Assembly (NCBI GenBank): GCA_905221605.1
Contig: CAJNDS010001946.1
Coordinates: 436,736 to 500,735, forward strand
DNA: 64,000 bases
Direction of reading: 5' to 3'
Source: Symbiodinium natans
Lineage: Eukaryota > Sar > Dinophyceae > Suessiales > Symbiodiniaceae
In this document: one piece after another, positions 11,060-20,994 of the stretch
Layout of the letters: each line of letters begins with the position of its first letter
Numbering within the stretch: position 1 is the stretch's first letter
Translations under genes and position numbers: made by a program
Notes under the pieces: generated by a model
Databases searched by the model: none
Told to the model about the DNA's origin: nothing
The model's input: only the letters and a program-made list of their open reading frames with translations

Positions 11060-11700
11060 CAAAAAAAAAGTGGCTTAACGTCTAACTGTTTTCTCATGGC
11101 ATCGATCAAAGATACCAGGCCGAAGCGAGGACTGATTCGCTGCTATCTTTTGGCCTTGAACTGACAAACCTACAGCCTGTTCGGCCGAGCAATCCGAACC
11201 CTACGGCCTGCTAGGCCGAAACCCACCCTCGGGATTTATTAGGGTTTAGGATTAGCGCCAATTACGTCCAGCCTAGCACGGCACCCACGCGCAACACATT
11301 GTAAACTTTATTCAACCGTAGGCGCTTGCCTCAAATAATTCGCTGTGTGCCTCAAATTCATTTCAAATTATGATTGCTCTTGCCCCAAAATCCCATTGAA
11401 TTCGGTGTCATGTTCTCATAGCAAAGTTTTATTATAAATAGTGTGTTGCCGAACCCGCAAGAATTATCTCTTCAAATTTGCAATTGAGTGTAGTTGGAAG
11501 GAGAAGACAAAAATGTATTTGTTTGTGAATCCAGTTGTTGCACGATTGAAGTCTCGGGCGTGCCTCAAAGTAGCCTCAAATTTTGGAACGCAATGCCTCA
11601 AACTTTTCGATGACTTCGAACGATTGATACTTGACCACCGGGGGTCAAAGTCTGTGCCACAGTGATACTTTGCTTTTGGGTTTTCCGTCACCCCCCAAAC
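11060..11700. other. no gene seen
   Basis: Unique-looking, AT-richer DNA with no supported coding region. It includes a weak telomere-like word near 11241. It probably represents the flank of the truncated retroelement. Confidence 0.4.
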
Positions 11701-11706
11701 TCTCCC

Positions 11707-11860
11707 CCAGATTGGGGGGGTCGGGGGGGGGGGCGGGGGGCGGCGGGGGGGGGGACCTCCCCCCCAATCAACCTATCAGCCAACCAGTCAGCCAATCAGC
11801 CGATCAGCTGATTGGCTGATCGGCTGATTGGCTGATCGGATTGGCTGATTGGCTGCCGCA
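11707..11860. repeat. G-rich tract followed by AGCCAATC palindrome
   Basis: 11716-11757 is nearly all G on the plus strand. It is followed by repeats of CAGCCAATCAGC-like words. Around 11790-11835 the arm AGCCAATCAGCCGATCAG is followed after a few bases by its exact reverse complement, giving an 18-bp stem. The stem unit CTGATTGGCTGATCGG then continues as a short direct repeat to about 11850. Confidence 0.8.
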
Positions 11861-11888
11861 CAGTTTGCGGCCGAAAAGCCACGCACAC

Positions 11889-12164
11889 TTTTTTTTTTTT
11901 AAATTCTTTCCATTTTTTTGTCTTTGTCTTTTTCCTTCGTTCTTTAATATTTTATTTCATTATTTCTGTCTTTCTGTTTTCCTTCCTTCCCTTTTTTTCC
12001 TTCCTTCCTTCCTTTCTTTCTTTTTTTTCTTTCTTTCTGTTTGTCTTTCTGTCTTTCTGTCTTTCTGTCTTTCTGTCCTTTGTCTTTCTATTTTTATCTC
12101 TTTCTCTCTTTCTCTCTTTCTCTCTTTCTCTCTTTCTCTCTTTCTCTCTTTCTGTCTTTCTCAC
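11889..12164. repeat. CTTT/TTTC-type microsatellite
   Basis: A 275-bp pyrimidine-only tract on the plus strand, moving through TTCC, TTTC, CTGT and CTCTTTCT units. It explains the Phe/Leu/Ser and Lys/Arg/Glu frames on the two strands. Confidence 0.92.
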
Positions 12165-12169
12165 CGCAG

Positions 12170-14590
12170 ACGTCCACGAAGAGCGATGGGCATGGCTCCT
12201 AGCGGGCGGGGGTGGCTGTGGGTGCGCAAATTTGCCCCAGAGCTCTAAAGCCTCGACCTACGCCCCAAGGCCTGAACCCGAACGAGTGTTGCAAACGGTT
12301 GGCGCCTGCAGCTTGCAGTTTTTTCAAGCTACGACGCCCGGGACGTGTGCACCATAGGAATGGATTTGGGTTTCGTGGGTCCGCCTGTGTCAGCCTGGTG
12401 CCAAGTCATGTTCATGTTTAGGCTGAGAATGGCATGCTTGCGCAAGGTTGCTATTGACATCTATATACTTTGCCATGTTATTGTGCACATAGTGAACCAT
12501 GTCGATCCATTTGGACGCTTTGCCTGTGCAAGGTGCTAGCCCGAAGTTGTGGCGCATCATGTCCCCGGCAAACTGGAAGGCCGTGCCAACATGTCGATCC
12601 ACTTGGTGCGAAACGTAAGTTGTTGAGCGTGGCTTTCCGGGCGTGCGGAAACAGAGCGGAGAAAGAACATTGCTCTGTGAGCGTGCACGAGTGTGCAGGC
12701 ATGTTGTTGGTGCTGCGGCGGCTGCCAGCGGCAAGGCAAATGCAGCGTGGGCTCGCATAGCATCACAATAACAAGACTTTAGTGAAATGGCCAATCCTTC
12801 CAAGCCTTTGTTTGCAAAGGTAGCTGCCCGGGACAAACTAGAAGAATTGTAGATGCAATGCCAGAAAGTTGCCGATTTCCAACCCCGCCAGTTTGCACAC
12901 AGTCAAAGCACCGCCTCTTGCGTTGTAACGTGATGCAATCAGAAAGGTACAAGTAGCACAAACGATTTCGTTTTTTTGGATAAGCTTGCTAGGACTCTGA
13001 AACCCTACACCTTAAACCCCTACGCGTTATTACGTGACTTGCTCCAGCCCTACATCGTTTGGGCCTGATTTACAGGAAAAGGCACGGACCCACCTTGAAC
13101 TTCGATTGCTTTGACATAGATGTTTCTTGGTGACCCAGTCGTATTCCGCGCGGACCCAAAGTTGGATCCAATTCTCGAGGGCCACGTTTTGTAGGAGCAA
13201 GTCGCCCAGCTTTTAGGCACCCCAGGCTTCCCTGTAGAGGTTTGCCGGGAACATGCCGTGACTTCAGCAAGGCACGTGCGGCCGGAACAATACTGCCATC
13301 TTTTGGTGCTTTGGGCCATAGGCAGGTGCACAGAGTGGAGATTGCTTGGTGTTCAGAATGGGTGCAGTCACGCTTCCTGCATTCTGTGTTGCGTAGGCTG
13401 GCGTTCCTAGGCAACCAAGCTGCGTTGGATAAACAAAATGTGTGACAGCACTTCGGCATCTGTCGGTGCATTCGGAAACCATGGGCAGACAGCAAAGAGT
13501 GAATTTGTATGGATCGTATAGCCAGTGATGGCCACAGCCCAAGACCATTCAAGGTCTTGGCATGACAGCCGTGGCCCGCAGAGTGCCAACCTTGGTGTTG
13601 TTTTGTTGGCCATCAGCAGCAAGTTTTTCAACAGGCACAGAACAAAAGATTTCCACCTTTTCGAGCCCAGGAGACCAGGTCACGTGGTGATGCCCGGATC
13701 GTTGCTGGAGCCTTTCCGTACTTTGGCGTGCGGCGCAGCTACCCCTTGTCATGCCCTGGGCACCCTGACCAGAATGTCCCAGGTTCGAGGCCGAAACTAC
13801 GAGACAAATATCAGGAAGAAGAAAGGGTCACAGGCCCAGCCAGAATTCCACATGCCGGAGGCTGCAGTGTTGTTGCGCTGTTTCCCTTTGTGATAGTGAT
13901 AGATGTGTGCACATGCAACGCAGCTGGAATCTGCACGCCCAGTAGAATGGCCTTTCTAGCCCGTCATAGTGCCGACGAGGCCTGCTGAGCGGAAGCAGGC
14001 TCAACGTCAACGTTGCCATGTAAGAGCGGAACAGTCTTAGTTCCACGACCTGTCCCACTCACATCGAGAATCGTCGAGACTTGGCTGTCGGGAATGGGCA
14101 TAGTTTTGTCGCAATGCCATGCTATGCCGTAGGACACATGGAAGATTGAAGTGATTGCACATGTTTAGAATTGAGAATTGGTGTCCGAGCCAGCTGTGGT
14201 GGAGGCAGCGCTCACGGCGAAGCATTTGAGGCGAGGTGATGTGTCAATGAGAAATCCGCCCTTGGGGAGGGCTTGAGCCAGTGGTCTATTGTTTGGCTTG
14301 CATAGCAGAGTCACCCACCTTCATCTGCATTTTTCATGAAGGACACATCTGACTGGCCCGAAGAGAAGGTCAGAGAAGGTAATTACAACGCAAACAACCA
14401 AGAGCACTGATGAACACGGCAACATCTGGGCTCGTCAGCTGGTGAAAGTGAAACACAAAAAGTGCGCTTGCACAGTCAGCATGCGACAGTGCAGAAGACA
14501 TAAGACCCAGAAACATGGACAAAAAACGCTCAGGCCTTTGCCGGCCTCACCCTCCAACTCACAACTTGCTGATATTCGCTAGTTTCATGT
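12170..14590. other. no supported gene
   Basis: About 2.4 kb of balanced-composition DNA. Open frames of 90-160 codons occur on both strands (for example 13070-13552 minus and 13525-13893 plus), but none has a recognisable motif or splice-bounded coding segment. It may be intergenic or an unrecognised intron upstream of the PPR exons. Confidence 0.35.
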
Positions 14591-14639
14591 TCCAAGCATT
14601 TTGCGGAATGTAAAACATGTGGTGCAGCGAGGAACATCA

Positions 14640-14935
14640 CGATGGCCATGCGTGACGGCGGGCCGGATCCCTCAACCAACTCCATGCTCAATCGCTTTAT
14701 CAAGGCCGTAAGGGCTGGGGAACAGAATGCAGTGCTTGGGGGGTTGTGTCTTCTACGTGTGATGCAGAACGCCATCAAAGACAACGTTCCGAGGCCTGCA
14801 TACCCGCCATGTGACATTCATGTCGATGATGTCTGGTATCTGGACCGAATCACGCTGCTCATGCATGCTCATGCCAGTTTTGGGCTCGTCCCATCTGATT
14901 TGTGCCAGGGACACGGTCGACAGGCGGATTAAAGC
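14640..14935 (+). CDS. possible exon, PPR-like helical segment
   Basis: The plus-strand frame 14642-14932 contains STNSMLNRFIKAVRAGEQNA followed by VLGGLCLLRVMQ. The spacing resembles the two helices of a pentatricopeptide unit, in which N-S-L-I-K-A is followed by a small linker and a leucine-rich helix. It lies 1.5 kb upstream of clear PPR exons on the same strand and could be their N-terminal part. No start or splice site can be fixed. Confidence 0.3.
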
Positions 14936-16174
14936 CTTCACAGAACAGTGGTGGGCTAAGAGTTGAATGTTGTAACATGGTACATGGTAGTGCTGTGTAG
15001 CTCCAAGCGGCTGAGAGACGAAGAGACCAATAGAGCAGGCTTGGCAGCTTCGGAAACAATGTTGTTTCGCTTGTCTCGCCACGCATCCATGGTTGCATGG
15101 ACGAAGCTGTTGGGCTCTGGCATGGTTTGTCTCTTTGAATTTGGCCAAGTGTGGGTTTGGATTCTTCTTGTAGCTGACCAAAGATACGGTCTCGAACTGG
15201 GTCCCATCAACTTGCTGACTTGGTTCGGGCTGCCTCGTGGTGTCTCCGTTGTTAGATGACAAGCCAGAGCTAACTGGCTGCACAATGCTGCTGCGGACCC
15301 GCTGCCCTTCCAGCATGGTCGCGTGTTTCCCAGGAGCTTGGATTTGTCAGGATAGCTTGTTGATGTTTGGGATGTATTTTGTGGCTCATGCTGGAGCAGC
15401 CCGAAAAAGAAAGCCCATGTGATGAATGTCGACCAGTCGTCCAGATGATGCGTCATGTGTCGGAGGACATGGTGATCAGTACTGGTGCAAATGGAACCGC
15501 TGGTCGGCGCCAGGGTCTTAGCTACAGCTTTCTGCTTGAAGGCGCTCTACAAGCACCCCCAGAGCACCCCTGTCTAGTGCGTTTGATCAGATGGTGCTCG
15601 CTCTACACATGTCAGTCTCATGCCGATTACACCTTGCGCTGGGTGTTGCTCAGCTTTAGGCGCAGGATGTAGCGCACGAGGGACAAGTGTTCTAGCAATT
15701 TGTCAGCATGTAAATCTGCTGGGGCTTGAAAGAGGCCGCAGGGCCCCCGGCCACAACAAAACAAAGGCTTGTAACAGAATGGGCGGTTCCCAGCGACGAG
15801 GCCGTGCATGCAATGCCTTTGAGTCCACCTGACAATTGTCCGTCAGCCGCGCGGGGGCGGGGCGGTTTGGGGTTTCGCACACAGCCATTTCACTGTCAAG
15901 ACTGTCAAGAGTCGCAGCAGCTGCCCGTTGTTGGGCATCTTTTGTTCAAGGTCTTCTCAATGAACAATGGCGTCGCAGCATGACTGACTTGAGGCCGCGG
16001 CCGCATGGCATTGTCATGGAGCCGGGCGATTGCCGGGCTCTGCAGACCTGGCCACTGCGGAATTGGCCAGCCCAAGCAGAAGGTGCCGAAACGCTCAAAA
16101 TTATTTTGTTTTTCCTTGCAGGTTTTGCGGAAGAAGCCCAGTGTCTACACTCCAACACATGTGCTCCATTGCAG

Positions 16175-16260
16175 GATGGTCACCATCTCAAGCAGTACAA
16201 CAAGGCGATTTCCGCCCTGGACAAAGGAAATCAGTGGGAGCGTGGCTTGGACAAGGAGAT
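16175..16260 (+). CDS. PPR exon
   Basis: After an acceptor (TTGCAG, ending 16174) the frame reads QYNKAISALDKGNQWERGLD. This closely follows the dinoflagellate PPR consensus, where helix A is YNAAISACEKG and helix B begins QWERAL. PPR proteins are organelle-targeted, sequence-specific RNA-binding proteins used in plastid and mitochondrial RNA maturation. The 3' end of the exon is not certain. Confidence 0.6.
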
Positions 16261-16671
16261 ATGTGTGCTTGATTGTGCTTGTCGCATTGAAGACCTCAAA
16301 GAGTGATTCCTAAACGTCCGCGTGCAGCTGGGCTGACATTCGGCTGTTGCTTCGAGGTGCGAGGCTCGTCCTGCAAAACGCAGCCGGCCTTTGCCTGGAG
16401 CCGGATGTGTACAGTATCCTGGCTTAGAATGGCTTGAGCTTGTGACTTGCGGAGCCAGCTGATTCAGCTGATCCCGGAGGCCTTGGTGCCGGCGTCAGCG
16501 CCTTGGCCCGCCACCGGCACTGGTGCTTGTCCGCGGCTCTGCTTCGATGGGGCCAAGAGAAGGGCCTGCATGCCTCTGAGGCGATGTCGCACTCATTGCA
16601 ACCTTCACAAGCCTTCATGTGATAGTGCATGCCTGACAGAGAGGCAACGTGAGGCAATTTGTTCCCTGAAG

Positions 16672-16781
16672 GTGACTTTGAACTCATTGCTGAGCTCTTG
16701 TGAGCGAAGTGACCGCTGGAAGACAGCCGTCGACCTGTTCCAGACCCTTTGCAAGGCCCATGGCACCCACATTACGTATGC
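16672..16781 (+). CDS. PPR exon, one full repeat
   Basis: After the acceptor CTGAAG (ending 16671) comes a 35-residue unit that starts VTLNSLLSSCERSDRWKTAV, continues with DLFQTL and ends in ITYA, the start of the next repeat. A GT donor follows at 16782. Length, helix spacing and the bracketing splice signals all match one pentatricopeptide repeat. The following intron contains the GTGTGTGGGC minisatellite. Confidence 0.65.
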
Positions 16782-16863
16782 GTAGACTTGTCCATGCATC
16801 TATGCATTGCGGACTATGGGTCAGTTACCATATCATCGTGAAGCCAATGTATGGCTGCAGTTT

Positions 16864-17389
16864 TGGGGTGCGTGTGTGGGCGTGTGTGGGCGTGTGTGGG
16901 CGTGTGTGGGCGTGTGTGGGCGTGTGTGGGCGTGTGTGGGCGTGTGTGGGCGTGTGTGGGCGTGTGTGGGCGTGTGTGGGCGTGTGTGGGCGTGTGTGGG
17001 CGTGTGTGGGCGTGTGTGGGCGTGTGTGTGCGGGTGTGTGCGGGTGTGTGCGGGTGTGTGCGGGTGTGTGCTGGTGTGTGCTGGTGTGTGTGGGTGTGTG
17101 TGGGTGTGTGTGGGTGTGTGTGGGTGTGTGTGGGCGTGTGCCGTGTGTGGGCGTGTGTGGGCGTGTGTGGGCGTGTGTGGGCGTGTGTGGGCGTGTGTGG
17201 GCGTGTGTGGGCGTGTGTGGGCGTGTGTGGGCGTGTGTGTGCGGGTGTGTGCGGGTGTGTGCGGGTGTGTGCGGGTGTGTGCTGGTGTGTGCTGGTGTGT
17301 GTGGGTGTGTGTGGGTGTGTGTGGGTGTGTGTGGGTGTGTGTGGGTGTGTGGGTGTGTGTGGTGTGTGTGTGTTTTGGGTGTGTGTGGG

Positions 17390-17421
<32 letters not shown>

Positions 17422-17613
17422 TGTGTGTGCGTGTGTGGTGTGTGGGCGTGTGTGGGCGTGTGTGTGCGTGTGTGGGCGTGTGTGGGCGTGTGTGGGCGTG
17501 TGTGGGCGTGTGCGGGCGTGTGCGGGCGTGTGCGGGCGTGTGCGGGCGTGTGCGGGCGTGTGTGGGCGTGTGTGGGCGTGTGTGGGCGTGTGTGGGCGTG
17601 TGTGGGCGTGTGT

Positions 17614-17686
<73 letters not shown>

Positions 17687-17703
17687 TGTGTGTGGTGGTG
17701 TGT

Positions 17704-17738
<35 letters not shown>

Positions 17739-17758
17739 TGTGTGTGTGTGTGTGTGTG
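16864..17758. repeat. GTGTGTGGGC decamer minisatellite and (GT)n
   Basis: Almost 900 bp built from blocks of 10-mers. GTGTGTGGGC comes first, then GTGTGTGCGG, GTGTGTGCTG and GTGTGTGTGG, then a second round of the same block order from about 17144. A GCGT-rich section follows, then GTGTGCGGGC, and finally nearly pure (GT)n at 17620-17758. The block order repeats, so the array grew by duplicating several-hundred-base segments as well as single units. All the Val/Gly/Cys-rich and His/Thr/Pro-rich frames of 300-480 codons here are artefacts. It lies between PPR exons and is therefore probably intronic. Confidence 0.95.
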
Positions 17759-18129
17759 CATTTTCCTTTGCCGAAAAGTAGAGGTTTGAGTGTTCGCTGG
17801 ACTGATCGGAGGCGCTGCTTCGACCAAGTCCAGCTTCATTCGGCTGCTGCAGCCGATGGCCAGCTGCCGCAGAGGCCCTTTCGGGCATGGCGCAGAAAAT
17901 GCGGACATGCCTTCAAACGTCTCGTTCCACACCTTTTGGAGCGAGGCAACCGTGGCTATGCGACGCGAGGGCATACAGCCGACCGAGCACCTTGGCCGAT
18001 GGCAACGTTTGAAGCTTCGTGCCGCACACGTAACTTGCCAATAGGTTCACTATGCGACCCAAGACGTGCAAGAAGCCATGCGGGCTCTAGCATTTGTTTT
18101 ATGCAGTTTTGTCCGGACTGCCAAGGATC

Positions 18130-18225
18130 TCTCGAGGTGTGATGATGAAGGCTTTTCAGCTTGCTGAACGCTGGCAGTGCGCCATCTTCATGATCCAGGA
18201 CAGCTGTGCTTGCATCAAACCGTTC
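18130..18225 (+). CDS. PPR-like exon
   Basis: After the possible acceptor CTCGAG the frame reads GVMMKAFQLAERWQCAIFMI. This fits a PPR unit in which helix A ends in A-x-Q-L-A-E and helix B begins RWQ-C-A. It lacks the Asn usually at the start of helix A. The boundaries are approximate. Confidence 0.45.
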
Positions 18226-19267
18226 TTTCTCTGGGAACAAGAAAAAGCGCCGGTGAGGTCATTACGCAAATTTGTGTTTAGACCCATGTGATCACACCTA
18301 CAGGAGACACGAAAAGTCACCGTCAGAGTGGACGAGGTTACAACCAGCTCCGCCATAACAGCAACTTTCCTGATAGAAATGCCGTGTCACAAGTTGTCAC
18401 AACAAATTGCCTGCATACAGTCAGCCATTTGGCCACTCAGACCAGGCTCCGGCCCTGAGCCTGAGTTCCCGATGCAGTAGCAACATGCAAGTAACTTTGT
18501 GCCGGGGTGTCAATGGCCTTGTTTGAGTTGAAAGTCTGCGCTGGGGGAGTGATCCTCCCCACTCCCTGAAGTTGTGGTCTTCAAATTCAGGGAGTCGGCT
18601 TCATCTTTAAGATTGGAGGTTGGAGGTTGTCGGATTGCAGCTTTCCAACTTTAGAAGGCACGGGGCGTATCGGGCTTGGCCTATAAGGCCATGTATGGTT
18701 GCATGCCACTTCCTACTGTACTTTTCCCAAAGAGGCTCCAGAAACATCTTTATGCCGAGGCGCTGGAGCGTGTGCGGCGCTGGTCCTTGGCCCTCCACCT
18801 GGCCGGCAGCCCGGGCAGCCCAAGCCAAGATGTTGTCCGAGCCGCGGCGTGAACGACGTGAGATTTTTTGGTTTGAGAGAGTTTTCAATTGGACATCTTT
18901 GCGTATGTTGCCGCAGGGCGGGATGTTGTATTGTTCTTTTCAGCCGAAGCCTAAGCGGCGGTGCTGCCATAGTTGTTTCTTTAGTTGAACGCGGTTTGCA
19001 CACTCATCAGAGCCAAGGCATTGGGGCGGAAGCTGCGGCCGCTGCTGCGGCGGGGTCGCTTCCTCAGGGTGATTTGCCCAACTTTGGGGTGTTGATACAA
19101 AAGTCAGTGCCCTAGGTGGCGTCAGGCGCTATCTTGGCTGCTCTCAGCAACCTCACTGCGGTTCCAGCTCGGTGTCGTAGCTTTTGGTGCCTTGGCTGTC
19201 AAAGGGTCGTGCTGGTGCATCGTGATTGGGCCAAGCCTTCGCCGGCAAACAATTTCTGGCAACGAGG

Positions 19268-19380
19268 TGGAAGTTTTCTGCTCAGCACATATCCATGTCA
19301 ATAGCGGCCCAGGAGCCATCCTCACCGCTTGTGAGAAAGCCGGAATGTGGTCCTTAGCGCTGGAAATACTCTGCAGTCAC
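19268..19380 (+). CDS. PPR exon
   Basis: The frame contains GPGAILTACEKAGMWSLALE, an almost canonical dinoflagellate PPR unit (ILTACEKAG, then W..ALE.L). It is preceded by a possible acceptor CAACGAG near 19266. In the next 250 bp the frame loses similarity, so an intron or decay follows. Confidence 0.6.
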
Positions 19381-19544
19381 TCGGCGGCTTCCAGTGGACA
19401 CGAGCGTGTACATGCAGATCTGCTTAGGTTAAAACTCCCTCGTAGAATGAGCATACATGCACATGCACCCCTGCGGAACTTGAATTTTCAGGGGATTAAG
19501 TCCCGAGTTGACCCCCGGCCAGGCCTGACCGTCGCTTCTGTCGA

Positions 19545-19965
19545 GGAGAACACGATCATCGGCAACAGTGTTCTCAGTGCCTGTGAGACGCTTGTGACGC
19601 AGCGCAGCGTGTTCTCTCGCAATCTGACCAGCCTCATTCTCGCTTCATGTCAGTTTATTCGAGGAAGGCCGGTCAGTGGAATGCGGCAGCGGCTTTTCTG
19701 GACTCGTTCCGCAGCAGGAGACGGCTGAAGCTACGTTTATGTTATCTCCCCGTGCCAAGACAACACACTCACGTGTCAGGAGAATCGACAGTGACGCGTG
19801 CCTTGGTGATGCGCTGTTGTTGAAGCCATGCGCATGCTCTGGCTTTCAGTTGCCTGCTGATACGACAAGGAAAATGTTCCGGCAGATAATTGCAGATTTG
19901 GTGAGGCTGTCGCAAAATGCAGCGATAAGCGCCTGCGAGAAGGCCTGCTTCCAGCTGCTTTGATC
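19545..19965 (+). pseudogene. degenerate PPR units
   Basis: Two partial units are visible: NTIIGNSVLSACE near 19545-19583 and LSQNAAISACEKA near 19905-19945. They lie in different reading contexts, with no complete helix B after them. They could be true short exons or decayed repeats. No continuous 35-residue unit is recovered. Confidence 0.45.
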
Positions 19966-20265
19966 AGCCAGCGTGCATGTGTGGGTGGGTGTGAAAATTC
20001 GATGGACATGCTCTCCAAGAGCACCATGCATTTGTAACATTGGCAAGCAATGCTCTCTCTTCACTTGTGGGTGGTTGCAATTGCATTTTTCAGCGTGTCC
20101 ATCCGTGTCCTGTGCAGCATGTAGGCCCACAAATGGCGCGCTGCCACCTCTCTTCTGCCACATTCAGACGAGGCCCCGGTCTTTGGCTTCTTCAAGAGAG
20201 TCCCTCGTACCTAAGCCAACTGGATCCGAAACAACAATATAAAGAGCAGAGTTTTCCGCGTATCT

Positions 20266-20345
20266 GAGGTGGGCCACAATGCTGCCATTTCTGCTTGCGA
20301 GAAGGTCTCAGCTGGCAGTTTCGGAAGGGCTATCTCAATCTCAGG
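20266..20345 (+). CDS. PPR exon
   Basis: After the acceptor CTGAG the frame reads VGHNAAISACEKVSAGSFGR, matching helix A of a PPR unit (NAAISACEK) and part of helix B. A GT immediately after EK offers an alternative donor. Confidence 0.55.
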
Positions 20346-20672
20346 GATCGAGTGTGTTTGCAAGGTGTCGGCTTGGGACCTTGCTGGCGCGCTTCTGTGG
20401 CCTGGCAATCATTCCCAGCAAAGCAGCATGAAGACGCACGCTCTTCTTCGTTGTTCGAGCACACACTGTGTCTGCATGAGTTCCGTAAGGTCTGGGATGC
20501 CCAGCCAACGTTTGGTTCCGACGGACCCATGGCTTGCATTGGTGTGAGCCCTGGCAGAAGCCCATGTGGAAGCCTCAGCCGTCGACGTTGTCGCTCACGG
20601 TCCGCGAACGAACGCCACTGGTTGTGCTAGCAGCGTGCGCGTTGATGGAAGTTCTCTTCGGCTGCCTCAGGA

Positions 20673-20765
20673 GGTGAGCCACAGTTCAGCGCTGACGGCA
20701 TACGGGAAGTGCCGGCTATGGAAAAACACACTGGCACTTCTGAGCCTTGGCTCCCATTCTTGAGG
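20673..20765 (+). CDS. PPR exon, possibly last units
   Basis: After the acceptor CAGGAG the frame reads VSHSSALTAYGKCRLWKNTL and then ALLS, matching a PPR unit (S-x-L-T-A-x-G-K and then W-x-x-x-L-x-L-L). A further fragment, TPNEFTYSAV, at about 20965-20995 looks like the junction between two units. Together with the exons from 16.2 kb, these suggest one PPR gene with about one repeat per exon, or the remains of one. Confidence 0.5.
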
Positions 20766-20994
20766 GCTGCGGCACACGGGCTAGCGATGGCTAGTGGCAC
20801 ATGACTCGGCATGCTGCGACAAATGTTAAATTTTGATGTCTCATCATAGCCCGCTTGTGGCAGCCAAGTCATTGCACCTAGCGACAGGCCATCTGTTGTT
20901 GCGGAGTTGAACCAAGTTGAACGAAGTTGTCCACTGAAGGCAAGGAATGCGGACAGCCGTGCTCACCCCGAACGAGTTCACCTATAGCGCAGTT

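Noticed and set aside
16700-18142. 480-codon plus-strand frame and 350-390-codon antisense frames
   Set aside because: They are translations of the GTGTGTGGGC minisatellite. The decamer has no stop in several frames.
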